A stretch of DNA of 64,000 bases, taken from the NCBI RefSeq assembly GCF_021134715.1, contig NC_060019.1:12910001-12974000 (forward strand), in the 5' to 3' direction. Position numbers and translations under genes: made by a program. This DNA is from Daphnia pulex. Its lineage: Eukaryota > Arthropoda > Branchiopoda > Diplostraca > Daphniidae. Positions 23,648-35,854 of this stretch are shown piece after piece; the first letter of the stretch is position 1; every line of letters starts with the position of its first letter. A model generated the notes under the pieces. That model did no database searches, had not been told where the DNA came from, and saw nothing but the letters and a program-made list of their open reading frames with translations.

Positions 23648-24526
23648 TTATTCACCTAAACACACTACAGTAAGGGTACAACAGATGAACACGAAAACTG
23701 AAGTTGTTAGTGATGAATCACCGGAAGTAAATTCGACGTCCCTGATGGATTGACTTGAATTATTTAATGCAGCTGAAAATTATAAGTAATGAACCAAAAT
23801 ATTACTTTCATTAATTACAAAATTACATTTTAAAACATTACTTACGCAATGCATCAAAGGTGGTTTCAACCGTTATGATAGTTTCATCATCGGCAGTTGA
23901 AGTCATGTCAAAAGTTTCCGTACTTGTTGTTACATCGTTCAAGGATGGGATTGGATGAGAATCACTTATTAGAAGTGTATCTTCAATTAATGCAACATCT
24001 TCATCGAAACTGTTTGAGGTATCTTCAGTTGCAGTTTCAACATCTATCAATGGAGGTGTATCAGCCTTGTCAAAAGCAACATTGTTACGTACTTGATGAT
24101 CACCATCTGTAATGACAAAATAGTTCATTCATTAAAACAACATATAGGAATGTTTTTTACACATGAAATGAATAATGCAATACCTAGAAATTGTTTCGTC
24201 TTATTTGATCCCACATTTATAGAGGGTGCCCAATCAACATGTTTTTTGTGGAATTCTCCACTCGGCTTTCCTGTAAGCATTTCACAAATTGTAAGATAAT
24301 AGTCAATAATTGTTAGTATTAACCTATAAATACCTGTAACAAAGTGATCCGAACACACATAGATATTTTTCAAGTTGGTGTGGATGATGTAATTCATTCT
24401 CTCCAACCACAAGTCTCGCCTTACACCCTCCTTTGGTAAACTATACAGTTTTACACTTGCACTTTTCAGGTTACGGCAATTTCACACTTTGCACCATCTA
24501 CTCACAGAACCTTTTTTAGTATTCAT
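23648..24526 (-). pseudogene. THAP zinc-finger protein gene, broken by one stop codon
   Basis: Read on minus, exons 24334-24526, 24184-24270, 23846-24106 and 23648-23772 have GT/AG borders and add up to 222 codons in one frame. TAA lies at 23648-23650 and a polyadenylation signal AATAAA on minus at 23635-23640. The THAP domain shows C12 and C17 near the start, LPKE, W40, the C58-x2-H61 pair in YVCSDHFVTG, then DWAPSINVG. The spacing C17 to C58 (40 residues between) fits C-x2-4-C-x35-50-C-x2-H. Codon 15 is TGA (24482-24484), inside the first cysteine pair, so full-length translation from this ATG is not possible. The rest is an acidic, T/S/D-rich tail with no transposase catalytic domain. It may be a truncated transposase or an accessory DNA-binding protein. 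Confidence 0.75.
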
Positions 24527-24701
24527 TATGCAGAATACCTATCAATTAGATAATTTAAAATTTTGTGATTGTTTTAATCTGAATACAAACTTTCAAATTT
24601 CACAGAATAAACAAGTCACTCGTAGCAGACAAAAATACATGAGTTGCTGCGTTGCCACGATGGCAACAAATGTTAAAAAAGATGTCGAACAGCCCTATAG
24701 C

Positions 24702-27700
24702 CATAGAGTTTCACCCTGCCAGCAGTCGGATGGTTTTGTTTCTGTTGCTATTCTCAGTGATTACGAGGGAGCGCCAATAATTGGCGCGTCAAGACCAGCC
24801 AGAGGCGAAGGAGTTGTCCGAGATATAAAAGTGAAAGGAAATTTTACAAGCTCCCCCCATACTTGTGTGTGCAATGGTATAATACATCCTGCATTATTAT
24901 AGAAAAGAACATTCTAGATTTTTTAAAAATGAAAGAAAGAAATTCCTTTTGGTTTTTTTATTATTTCTGGTCTGCTCCCCTTTGGCATGAAAAAGGAAAG
25001 AGAGAAAAAATTGATGTGAAAAGGCGTTTCAATTTGAGATTCCAATCACTCCACCTCTCACACCCATACGGCCATATCTATCTAGGCTATACAATATATA
25101 CTATCGTGTACTATAGCTTTCGGTTTTTTTTTGTTCACATTCGTTTTCTCCGTAACGATACACAATAGATGCGGACCCCCCGACAACCTCGCCCGATAAA
25201 TAAGAAGAACCTGAAAATTCTAGTCTGCCGAAGTCGAAATGTTATGGATGTTTGGTCTTTTTCCAAAGCCAAATGGAAATGAGAGAATTAGAGAGGCCAC
25301 ACATTTTCTTCGTCGGTTGTTGTTTTTCTTTTTAGTAGGTCAGTGCTGGTAAAAGTGAAGAGATTTTTGTTTCCCCCCCAAGAAAAATAAATGTACGCCA
25401 TACATAGACGACGGGAGTACTTTCCCTTTTCGTTTTTCAATCTGTTCACTTTCTTACTCAACTGCCCCGCCCACAATTTTTAGAAAAAGGATAATGCAAT
25501 AATAGGTAGAAACACAAGAAATCACAACAATATAATTCCTGAGTAGAAATGGAGCAAATTTTAAGTGCCCATTCAGTGGTAAGGAAGAAAAAGAGACGGG
25601 AAGGAGGAACAAGTACAGAATTAAAGTGCACGAGAAAGAACGCTTCATGAAAAAGGACCTTCAGTTTTCAACCTTGACTAGATTAGCTTTTGGGTGCGGT
25701 CACGCTAAAAAAAAGACCTTTTTTGTGACTTCTTCTCCTTATGAATTGTTGAGATTGACACAAGGAAACTCTCATCATTGTTTAGATGGTGACGCAACGA
25801 ATGAGAGACCTCCATGACATTCTCCATACCAAAATAAAACCCTCTCGGTTTGTAATCGAAATGGAGGTCACATAATGGCCGCGACATTCACGCAAAAAAA
25901 GAGGATAAAACTGTCGTCATGTGAATCACGTCATTACCATTTTGACGATGATGCCGTCCGGACGGAGCGTGACAGTTTTCAAGTCACGGCATTTAAAAAG
26001 CTAAAATTCGCCCATGTCTTTTTTTTGAGATTTTCAATGTTGCAGAATGTTTCAATCATTCCCGCACAGCGTGAAAGATCTAAAAAAAAAGGGCTGCTAT
26101 ACATTTTACGTCACGCGGGATTGTTGCCTCATGCCCGACTTTCTTCTTCTTCCACTCGCCAAAGAAGAGTAGACGAGATAATATCCCAGTCATGGTTGTT
26201 ATGATTCTCACATTTTTTTAGCACTACCATCATAACCGCAGCAGCACCACCAACGTTGGATCCGAATGCCGTCAATCGCGCTCTCCCGCCAGTTTTGTAG
26301 CCCCAGCAATGACATCATTAACTCTTTTGATGGCTTCTTCTTCTTCTTCGGTCTCCCGCTTGGCTGGATTGAACGCCGGAGAAGAAGAAGAAGAAGGAGG
26401 AAAAAATTGGGCGGTTGATGCGGCGGAACAAATGAGCAATATAGTCTATCTCGCAGATTATGGACCAATTGACGACCACATAGCGTCGCTGCTGCTTATA
26501 TTTTGTCGTGCGGTTTCCCATTTTCCCTAACAGTTTCAATCACGAACGCGGATAGACGCACTTTTGATTTATTTGCGCACACACCCCCACTGAGGCTACT
26601 GATGTATAGGCCTACACTTGACGGGCGGTCATTAAAAATTAAAAGGGGCCCAGCAAAAACGGAACGCGGAAGTGCGTGGGAAGGGGTTAATGTCAAAAAC
26701 AGCTCGACGCAGCTCAAACAACGACGCCCAAAATCGAAAGGAAAAGCCATTACATTCTTGGCATTGGCGCCTCTAGGCGCGGAAAGGCTCACATTAGAAA
26801 GGCATAGTTAAGGACATGGGGGGAAAACATTAAAAAATTCAATAATAGCGCAATAATCGTAAATCTAACCATAGAAAGTTGCGTTGAATCTCTCGTAATG
26901 GCGACAATCAACGCGTTCAAATTGCTTCTTCTCTGGTGATCTCCCGACCTAAATTTGACCGAGAAAAGCTATTTGACTGAATTTAAGAGTTTCACGCTGA
27001 ATGTGGCAATGTAGAGTTACAAAGTTGAAAAATAAAAATAGAACTAAATTCAATAATTGGGTTTTTCGAAAAACATAGTAAAATGAAATAAATATTGAGT
27101 TTTTAAACTAAATAAAAACTCAATAAATAAATTCCTAGTCCTCTCAGAGTATTGGAATTTGAATGAAAAACTGTTTATAGTTCTCAGTGTTTAAGTTGTT
27201 TCACCAACGACAACCACCAAGTGACTTGTCCACATGGAAAAGTGACTTGTTGGACAAGAAAACTCTGAGATGCCTCAAATGCTGCTTTCATCATTTTGTC
27301 TAATAACTTAAGTTTTTTTTCGACTATGAAGGCCTCAATCTGGCCTCTAACAAGAAAAAAAGCTCATGTCTGTGTCTGTGTCTGCCAGCTTTTTACACTA
27401 TGAAATAATTCATACTCGGGTACACAAAAATTAAGACACACACATACCTGCAGAAATAGTAGAACGACAGTTGAGTAGAACGACAGTTGAGTAGAACGAC
27501 AGTTCTTGTAGTTTTGATGAGATAATTTCTAGTAATTTCTTGCACTTTTTAAAAAAAAGAAAAAGAGGTTTCATGTGTCGTTCGCTAAATTGTAGTCTGC
27601 TCTCTGAGATGGATTTGCATTTGGCCATTTGCCAGATTGCAAAAATGTATCAAGAATTAATTTTTTTTTTATTATCTTTTTTTTAATTAAAACTGTACCA

Positions 27701-28417
27701 ATACAAATGACTGGCTCAAAAAAAACTAAATAAAACAAATTCCTAATAAAACTAAATAATGGCAAAACTGGATTTGCAACACTAAGTTGCATTAGTGCAG
27801 ATAATTTCCAAGCCAATTTGTTCCTTTTGAAAGTTATTTAATTGGACAAATACACGCTAGACTGAACGGCAATTATAGTACAATTAGTCAATGCATTTCA
27901 GTATAGTTAAATCTCTTGCGTTGCACGTGTGTAGACTTTGATTGCCTTGTTAAAACTCGGTAGTAATATGGCGCCAATCTACTTGAAATTGTACAGGAAG
28001 TGAACTCATTTCGTGCTCCCTTTAAGCCAAACATAGAAAACCCCTTTGGTGGATGTGGGATATACCCTAATCTAGCGCTCGCAGCCACTCACTTGGGTAT
28101 AGTAGAGTATAGTAAGAGTCTCTTGATTCCTGCTGGCCATCGTGTAGAGTAGAGAACCGACCGAGCGAGTTTATATATTTCGTGCACCACGCCCGAATTG
28201 TTAAGGTCGATGTTGTTCAAGGGCAGTAGCAGCAGCCGACACCAACTGCATAGCCCCGCGTGTGTGTGCGTTTGGAACGAGGAAGAGATTATTCCGATGA
28301 ATTCCTTTGCCTGCCAGCCATGTCCTCCGATCATCGGAGGAGTTTTAGATCCTCCCCCCTTCTTTTTTTGGCTCTTGTCAAGGCATTTTCCAGGTGAGCC
28401 ATGGCCTGGATGGCGAC
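24702..28417. other. Intergenic region without a supported gene
   Basis: Short frames only. It contains CTT/GAA-rich inverted stretches at about 26333-26350 and 26377-26397, a three-copy 16-bp tandem repeat at 27459-27504, and poly-T/poly-A runs. Upstream of 28418 is presumably the promoter-proximal region of the next cuticle gene. Confidence 0.4.
27459..27504. repeat. 16-bp tandem repeat, three copies
   Basis: The unit GTAGAACGACAGTTGA occurs at 27459-27474 and 27475-27490, and again nearly complete from 27491. Confidence 0.85.
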
Positions 28418-28452
28418 TATATAAACCTGGACGCATCTGAGGATAAGACAAA
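28418..28452 (+). promoter_or_regulatory. TATA box of the 217-aa cuticle gene
   Basis: TATATAAA at 28418-28425, about 95 bp upstream of the start codon; transcription would begin around 28448-28452. Confidence 0.7.
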
Positions 28453-28514
28453 CAGTTTCTCACTTCTCTTGTCTGATTACATTCTCATCTCTTCCAGCTC
28501 AACACAGCGAAGCA

Positions 28515-29250
28515 ATGGCGATGAAACATGTAAGTCTCTCATATAGATCAGCAATATAATCCTTTATTAATCGCTAATAATTCATTTAATTGAATTCGTT
28601 TCTATCCACAGATGATGCTGGTTGTTGCCGTGTTGTTGGTAGCCGCTGCCTACGCCAACGGGCAGCAATCGACGACTCCGGTGCCGATCCTGAAGCAAAT
28701 CAACCGAGTCAACGACGACGGATCCTACACTTACGGATTCGAGGCCGCCGACGGCACCTTCAAAGTGGAGACCCGCGACAACCTGGGCAACGTCCGAGGC
28801 AAGTACGGCTACGTCGACGAGACTGGCCAGCTCAAGACCATCGAGTACGCCGCCGGCCAAGGATTCGAAGCTTCCGGCGCTCACCTTCCCGTCGACGGAA
28901 ACTCGGCCGTTCCGTTGCCCGCAGCCCAGCCCATCACTGCGGCTCATCCCCGTCGCCCTGTCGCCCGTCCCGCCCCAGCCCCCACCACCTTCCGTCCACG
29001 CCCAGCGGTGGTCGAACAGCCAGCAGCTCCCGTTCATCACGTCGCTCCCGCCCGCAACCTCCCGACGCCGACCCTTTCCGTCCCGTCTTTCAGCAATGTC
29101 AGACAGCAGCAGCCCGTCCCTCAACATTTCGACAACGCCATCGTCTCCAACACCGGAAACGCCGGCCGCGGATTTTCTTTCTCCTTCGAGGCTCCCGTTT
29201 TCCATCCCACCACCACCACTCCCCAGCCATTCTTCAACCAAGCTTTCTAG
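28515..29250 (+). CDS. RR-1-type cuticle protein (217 aa)
   Basis: Exon 1 (28515-28529, MAMKH) and exon 2 (28612-29250) are joined across an 82-bp intron lying in the signal peptide (MAMKHMMLVVAVLLVAAAYA). After TTPVPILKQINRVNDDGSYT comes the R&R domain (YGFEAADGTFKVETRD, GKYGYVDETGQLKTIEYAA), ending GFEASGAHLP, which fits the RR-1 (soft cuticle) consensus G.....Y.A...G..P.G.H.P. The C-terminal half is P/A/R-rich with QQQPVP and TTTTPQPF segments. It is secreted and binds chitin. It is paralogous to the genes at 34918-35785 and 39108-40518, which share the KQIN lead-in. A second ATG (28521) in exon 1 is also possible as start. Confidence 0.93.
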
Positions 29251-31372
29251 ATTAGTCCCGCCAGCTTATTCAAATAGGATTCTTTTTTGTCTAAAGTCAT
29301 GATCGCCGATATGTGTATATATGAAAATACAAAATCAGAACGCACAAAAACCAAACCCAAACAAATTGTTGTTGGCAATGTAATTGAGCTGGAAATAATG
29401 GCTCGTGTTGGGCCATCATCAAAATTCAATGGAAACCGAATCGAAAAGTATGATATGACCGTCTTAATAAGGGCGACGGAAAGAAAACTGCTGGATGGAA
29501 TGGACGGAGCGTTTCTGGCTGTAGAGTTAGGAGCACTAGGAGCGCCATATAGGAGCTAGCACTTTCCTTGGCTGAGCTCGGACGTCACTTATCCACCCCC
29601 CACGCCGACGACGGGGTGGAGAGAGAAGCCACTCAAGATGTCGTCATAAATCCTTGGTCGTTTGATTGAATTGCTGCTGCCGGCCAAGTTGCTGGGGCAG
29701 CCCTACGCCCTCTGCTTTCGGCCGGAAGCACGCGAGTTTCAGCTAAGTAGCCGAGCCCATCCGTTATACGCCGGCCAGCAACAGACGGCTGGCAAAAATG
29801 AACAACAACAACAACAACAGTGGCAGTTATTCTCAAGTATTATACGAAGAGACCCATAACACTTCTTCTTCTTCTTGTGATGCAAGAGGCAGCAGCAAAG
29901 AGTTGCGCTCCTTTCGATATGAATCATCAATATTTCAGACGGAGACTATAAGGGTGAAAGAGTATTACGGATGACACAAATCACAAATGTTTTCCTTTTC
30001 TTCTTTTTCTACTGGGCCAACTTTTCGTCCAAGTCGAGTCGAGCGCCATCAACAAATCACGACTTTATTCTGTCTAATTCTTCGATGATGACAGTGTAAA
30101 TTTATTCAGCAGCGACTAATAAATCATAACCCATTTCTGTCTCTCTCTCTTTTTTCTCTTTCAAATTTATCGATTACGGAATTCATCCGTCGGTGATGCG
30201 TTCAAGGACGAACAAGTTGGAAGGAAAAGATCTCGCACTTTTTTGGCTGTCAAGTGCGTCAACTGACATGAAACAAACACCATCCAGCTAGGCTACGTGA
30301 CGCACTGATTGGCATACATCTCTCCACCGAGTCATAAATGATGATCGTGAGTGTCTGTCTGTCTGGTTGCTGCCTAATGAGCTGATTTCTCAGAGATTTG
30401 AATTTTCTCAAGGAGAGAGACCCGTGGGTTGAGCGTTGGAATAAATAATTGGGACAAACCCACAAGTCCTTCCACATGTGTTGTAGTGATATTTCTCTCG
30501 AATGTATTTACAGGCGCGTACATATAGGGAGCTTATCCACAGCAGTATAGGACTACGTGAGCGTGTTATATCCCCCGTCGTCTCACGAAATCACGATCTC
30601 CCAACAACAAACTTTCTATAGAGTTGAGTGAAACTGATGAGAAATGGCTTTTAGTAGTTTTGATTTTTCTTTCGTTTTTCTGTTCGGGTAGCTACTATAC
30701 AGCAGTACGAGAAAAGAGATACGCAGCCGAGATGGCAATAACAACATCCAGCAAGATATAATCTCGCCAAAACGATTTATTGGGCAAACTCTTTGTCCAG
30801 CACGCTCTAGCTTTGCTCTTTTGGGGGTTTTCTGCTGTTGGGGCTGGGGTATGGAACAGTGGCAGCATCCATCACGTCAGCCAACTTGAAGATCAAGTGA
30901 TGTAGTATGCATATCTCAACGTAACCTCGTTGATTGACTCTGACGTCACCATACAAAATGCAGTTGGATCCCGTATACAGCAGATTTGATCACTGCTGCT
31001 GGGAAGAAAAAGGGCAGCAGCCGAAATGTAGAGAATACATAAGGGAATAAAGGATGGAGAAGCGGATGATGGATGGACATAATTCCATCCGCCCTGCTGA
31101 TCGATGATGGTCATTCTCTGTAGAGAATTGTCCGTTATTTATTTACCGACTGGACTTTGGCCGTCCTCATCATTTTCTACGGTCAGCAGAAAAAGGAAGA
31201 ACTAAAAGAAATTTACTTCGTCGGAAATGATCATCACCTATAAGTATTACATGATATTCTCTCTTGGATTCCAAGACGGTCCTGGGAAAAGTTATTGTAG
31301 CGTTCGGTCTCAAAGTAATTAGTATCTATACGGGTTTCATATTTTTACTTTTTGAGACAAACTATTTGATAC
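29251..31372. other. Intergenic region
   Basis: 3' UTR of the cuticle gene followed by DNA with only short random frames. I see no gene, RNA gene or transposon. Confidence 0.45.
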
Positions 31373-32490
31373 TATATAATAAGTAGTTAAAGCTGATCCG
31401 TTCAGCGGATGTCGAACGCGGGTGAGAAACCGATTTTATCGCAATTTGAATTAAGGGGGGAGGTCGATTTTTAATTTCTATCGATATCTTAATTTCAAAT
31501 AAGTGTCGTCTGCTTTTTTGTTTTGACAAGTTTTGACAAAAAGAGACGGAGAAAAGATTTCAAAGAAAACTGAACGATTGGAAAAGTATGTGGCTGATTG
31601 ATGGTTTATTACTTTATTCGTTAGATAAAACTAAGAACACCAACCTAGTTCAGATAGAAAAGTTTAAGCTATACCAAATTTGTGAGTTCCTGACTAGCCT
31701 TTGTCATGGATTAACCCCCTGTCGATGCATGGCAGTTAAAATATGTTTGCACTATGTAACCTAACTTTTACTTTGTGCAGATTTGAGGTCTGAGCCAACA
31801 AGATATCCAAGTTTTGACTTCTCTGGTCATCAGCAACATTCTCAGAAATATCTTCGTTTGGGTAACAATTTTCGTTACTTTTATATTAACCTGCATGTGA
31901 CCTGCCAGAGTTTTTACTAATGATGGATGACTTTCATAGATGTCATCTTGGGAACCTTTAATTCTTCCATTTATAAAAAATTTGGGCTTACCCACCGTCT
32001 CCCTTTTCAACTTTTCCTTATACTTGTTGTTTCTGTCAACATTTTTCGTAACCCATTTTTCACTTTTTATTTAGATTAACAGCATCCTGTTTGAGTGGAG
32101 AAGCTAGCGATGTCGATCGAGCTACAGATCTCTTTTTCCTCTTTCTTTAAGTGTCTTCGTGTATGCCCATGTGAGTGTGGGTATATTCACGAGGACACCC
32201 CCTTTTCCCTATCCCACCTGGTGGATTCATCTTCTCTGCGGATGGAGCACTTGTGGACATGCCTGGCTGTGGATTTCCCAGGCTTAAAAGTAGGCCAAAT
32301 TCATCCCTATTCTTCCTTTGTGACTATTTGTTGTCGTTTATTATAAATTGTTACCGAGTACGATTACTCCAGAGCTACATACCGTTTGTGTTTTTCTCAG
32401 TCAGGGTTCATTAAATAACTCTGAATAACTCATGTGTAGCAGATCAGGCTTGTTTTTGTATTACCTCACAACTTTGTCTGTGGGTAAATA
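31373..32490 (+). ncRNA. Copy 1 of a duplicated, apparently spliced unit
   Basis: Homologous along its length to 41255-42415. It starts with TATATAAT (31373-31380) and a TCAGC initiator-like word (31402-31406). The CGATATCTTAA and GTGTCGTCTGC blocks then follow. There is an exon-like segment 31781-31861 between CTTTGTGCAG and GTAACA, and another from 32075 after TTTATTTAG. A shared block TCGTGTATGCCCATGTGAGT lies near 32157, and CATTAAAT near 32410 could serve polyadenylation. A short frame from ATG 31588 (MWLIDGLLLYS) reaches the 31781 exon in phase. The two copies do not keep the same frame, so I call it non-coding or a decayed small gene. Confidence 0.45.
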
Positions 32491-34779
32491 ATTCAATTCA
32501 GAAATATTTGAACTTGAAACACTTTTGAAGCAAAGCTCGCAACTAGAACATTTTTGTCTTTTTATCAAGAAGGTCTTGCCGCACACACTTCCTGGTATTA
32601 TTTCTCGGTTGTATTGACTCTGTCAACAAGTATAACAATAATGGTACGCTAAGGAAACAATGGATCTATATTGTAAACTTGCTTAAACATATACAGTTGC
32701 TTGTACGGCTGTTTGAGCGCCCACGTGAATCTTTACGATGTAGAAAGAAAGTTGCTACCGGCACTAGGCGTGGCCCCATACTTTTATTTTTTTGATTCCA
32801 AGGATATAAAAAGAACGAAATAGATTCCTCCCATATGTATATATAACTGGCGACTTGGAGTTCAATCGGACGTGATAAATGCTTAGTGGGCCGTGCCCTT
32901 TTCTCCTCATCGTGTGAGATTTTTCCCGGAGAATTCTAAACGCAGCACGGCTCTCTCGCGGGAGATGTAACGAACAACACTCGAAAAGTGAAAGAGACTC
33001 TCCTTTTCTCTAACCACCGAAAGACGATCAAGTCTCAACATTTTTCCTGGTTCGTCTTTTATCAATTATTGAGGAGAGAAACGCGACCAGCGCAATGAAG
33101 ATGTCTGTGGCCATATCAGATCTTCTCAGACTGGCGATGAAGCCAATCAAGCGGCCAAATATTCGCCCGATATATCCTGCCAGTCAGCGAAAATAAAACT
33201 GATACCCTGGACGATGAAATTGAATAAAATCAATGTCGCAATTTGAATGAAATTGCTTTTTCCGAAATGTTTCCCCTCCGCAGATAAAACACACACGAGA
33301 GAGAAAGAAATAAAGAGAGTTTTAGCTTTTAAATAAAACAAAATAAAGATGAAACGAAGAGGAGCAGAGAGACAATTCAATAACTGTCTTGGCCAGTTGT
33401 ATTTATTACGAGTATTGTCTTGTCGGACGTTGGGCATTGGCCGGCCGGGTGTATTACAGTTAAGGCTACCGTGGCCGATCGATAATGCATCCGCAATGTC
33501 TTCTTCTTCCCTTTTCCATCCAGCCTTTTTTGTTCTTCTTCGCTTGTTTCCCCTTATTTATTTATTTCTTTTTTTGGGCGCATTTCTCGGCGCGTTTACT
33601 TTTTTATGGGTTTTCATTTCGAGAGAGGCTCACGACATTCTGCTGGTTGGAATTGCACATCAGTACCGTCCTGTGCTGGGCCCGTTTCCCATGTTGCATG
33701 CCGGTTCTTAATGATACACGCCAATAAATAGGGTATCATAGATATAATCGCCAACCGGCGACTGCTGCTGCTGCTGCTGCTGCTGCTATCTAATAGTACG
33801 GGAGAAAGGCATTGATGAGAAAACACCGAGTCGAATATAGGCGGGCTATTATTCGGTTTGATAATGACCTGTTATGTAGCACCTATATGTCTATAGACTC
33901 TATAGAGTCTAATGCTTGTAAATACTACGCAACGGTGTGCATTTAGACATGTCGACATTTCTTTCGGGAAACCATTGAAGAAAAAGCGAATGGTGCACAC
34001 ACTTTCCCTCCGCACCGTTAAAAGAAGAGAGAAACAACCCAAAAATTAACACGAGACCTTGACTAGCTCAATTGTGCGTGTGTGTGTGTGTATTTAAGAG
34101 ATTTGGAAATGGTGGAAATTGCAACAGGCATAGCCTTTCTCATCTCTTGTACACATTTCTATCCGCCTCTCTCTTTCTGAAGCGTTTTTTGTTTGCGGTA
34201 CTATTTCTGAAAAACATAGAAAAACGAATGGCTAGTGCCGTGTCTATACGTGAATGTCTACTGTCATTTTTCCGACAGAGCAATTAACCGGGCCACGGAC
34301 TCTTGTGCTGCCGAGTTCTTTTCTATTTCTATGGCGCATTTCTCCCTCTCTCACCCGTTGCTAATTCATTGTCTGCTGGCGGAGGGGATAGAGTTGCGGA
34401 TTGGAAGACAACCAGCACTCTCTCTTTCGTCTTTCCATCAGCAGCGGCTGTGATGTGGCGGTTGTCATTCAAACGTCTTGAGTAGATTCAAATAACCGCG
34501 CCTCTCGTTTCTCTCAACTTTTTCCCCATTCCGCTAATTACCTTTCTATACGTCACACTCTACCGCTGTATAATGCCAACATCCATTCTCTTATTCATTC
34601 ACCAACATGAACGTTGCTGAATGATGTCTACGTGAAAGAGAGTCGAGTCAGCGATTTAGTCACGACAGAAATCCTTTTTTTTATTCGATTTGAAGCAAAA
34701 AAGGGACAAAGTCAACATTGGTGATGATTTTTAGATGTTGTGGTTGGCAATTGGAGGGACTGTGGGGGTGGGGGGTAGA
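32491..34779. other. Intergenic region
   Basis: No supported gene. A TATA-like TATATATAA near 32838 is followed by ordinary sequence and a 33-codon frame from about 33094; this is weak. It also holds a (CTG)n run at 33762-33787 and a 16-bp palindrome AGACTCTATAGAGTCT at 33895-33910. Confidence 0.4.
33762..33787. repeat. (CTG)n microsatellite
   Basis: About eight and a half uninterrupted CTG triplets in intergenic DNA. Confidence 0.95.
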
Positions 34780-34787
34780 TATAAAAG
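34780..34787 (+). promoter_or_regulatory. Orphan TATA box facing into the 3' end of a cuticle gene
   Basis: TATAAAAG on the plus strand after a G-rich run, at about 130 bp from the stop codon of the minus-strand cuticle gene. It is followed by a plausible 5' leader and then an ATG (34848) with only six codons. It may drive an antisense transcript or mark a lost gene. Confidence 0.35.
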
Positions 34788-34917
34788 ACTATGGTGGACA
34801 TCGTCAAGTCTCACGCTCTCTTGCTAGTTGACCTAGCCAAATTAAAATGGGGGGCGACAGAATATAGGAAACGAAAAGAAAATGTGCAGCAACAAGATAC
34901 TATTTTGATTGATTTTC

Positions 34918-35785
34918 TTAAATCCTCTCAACACGGCCAGCAGCAGGTGCGCCAGTCTCGGTCGGGATGAAGAAGGGCTGCTGGGCAGCGGGCACTGGGC
35001 GGCGAGCGCGGCCTTCCTGGTCATCGGGGATACCATCTTCGTTGTCATCAACGCTGGAGTATTCCCTGTCTTTGGATTTCTGGGCCTCGGTCCTCTCGCC
35101 GACGACGATGGGGAACGGGTTCAAAGCTCCGGAGGTTTGGAAGCCGAGCGTCTTGTTTCCAGCCGATTTGCCCGTCTCGTATTCTGTGCACGCGGGATAA
35201 AGGAATATAAAGGAAATGAGAGCCCCCCCTCGCTGCTAAAGTGCAACAGGTTATGCAACCCAATATGGGTCAGACAACTTACCGAGGACTTGGAGAACGC
35301 CAAATTCGTCGACGTAGCCGTACTTTCCTAATTGATGAGAAAATGCGGAAAAACGAATTTTAGATTTTATTTTGGTATTGGTGAAAGTGTGAAAATAACA
35401 GCCAACACAATGCGGCAGTTGTTGTAATTGTTGAATTGGCTGGAAATGAATGGATTGTTGTTATACTACCTTTAACGTAGCCGTTGAGTTCCTTCTTTTC
35501 AATACGGAAGGAGCCATCTCCGGCCTCGTAGCCGAAAGTGTAGGAGCCATCGTCGTTCACCTTGTTGATTTGTTTAATGATGGGCACCGGTGTGGTGGTG
35601 CTCTTGGCTTCGGGCTCGACGGCCACTTCATCGACGGCAACTCTTCCTTGAGGAAATGCGGAGACGGCGCAAACGGCCAGAGCCAAAATCTGAATCGCAA
35701 AAATATTAAAATTGAATTATTAATATTATTAATTGGCTGAACAGAATTGCGTGTTGAATGAAAAACTTACCACGAAGGTTTTCAT
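34918..35785 (-). CDS. R&R-type cuticle protein (181 aa)
   Basis: Read on minus: exons 35771-35785 (MKTFV), 35470-35689, 35283-35327 and 34918-35183, all with GT/AG borders and one frame. The signal peptide is MKTFVILALAVCAVSAFPQG. TTPVPIIKQINKVNDDGSYT leads into the R&R domain (FGYEAGDGSFRIEKKELNGY, VKGKYGYVDEFGVLQVLEYE), which is cut by two introns: one before KYGY and one before the final EYETG. The tail has an acidic EYSSVDDNEDGIPDDQ motif and FFIPTE, matched by related motifs in the 39108-40518 protein. The RR-1 ending with GxHxP is absent; instead there is GFQTSGALNPFP. It is secreted and chitin-binding by family. Confidence 0.92.
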
Positions 35786-35815
35786 TGTGTGTCGTCGGCT
35801 TGTCGGCTGTTGAAA

Positions 35816-35854
35816 ACTGATTGAATTGCTGTCCAATAGTCACAGGGTTTTATA
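35816..35854 (-). promoter_or_regulatory. TATA box and initiator of the 181-aa cuticle gene
   Basis: On minus, TATAAAA corresponds to 35848-35854 and a perfect TCAGT initiator to 35816-35820, about 30 bp apart. Confidence 0.75.

Larger units (their letters stand above)
22973..24695. mobile_element. THAP-gene-carrying DNA transposon with long perfect inverted repeats
   Basis: A perfect 91-bp inverted repeat spans 22967-23057 and 24611-24701. Its outer six bases GCTATA probably contain a TATA target duplication (22969-22972 and 24696-24699), so the element proper would begin GGGCTGTTCGACATC. Each arm holds an internal palindrome, GTTGCCATCGTGGCAAC. Beyond the perfect part similarity decays (TTTGTTCTGCGAAA against TTTATTCTGTGAAA). 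The interior has a minus-strand multi-exon THAP reading frame and a plus-strand frame at the other end, convergently arranged and both broken. A 4-bp palindromic target and a THAP protein recall the Kolobok group (TTAA targets), but the superfamily is not settled. The perfect arms suggest recent activity, moved by a transposase supplied elsewhere. Confidence 0.85.

Noticed and set aside
32830..33200. TATA-like TATATATAA near 32838 with a 33-codon frame from about 33094
   Set aside because: The peptide has no signal peptide or homology and the TATA-like word lies in an AT run; too weak to call a gene.
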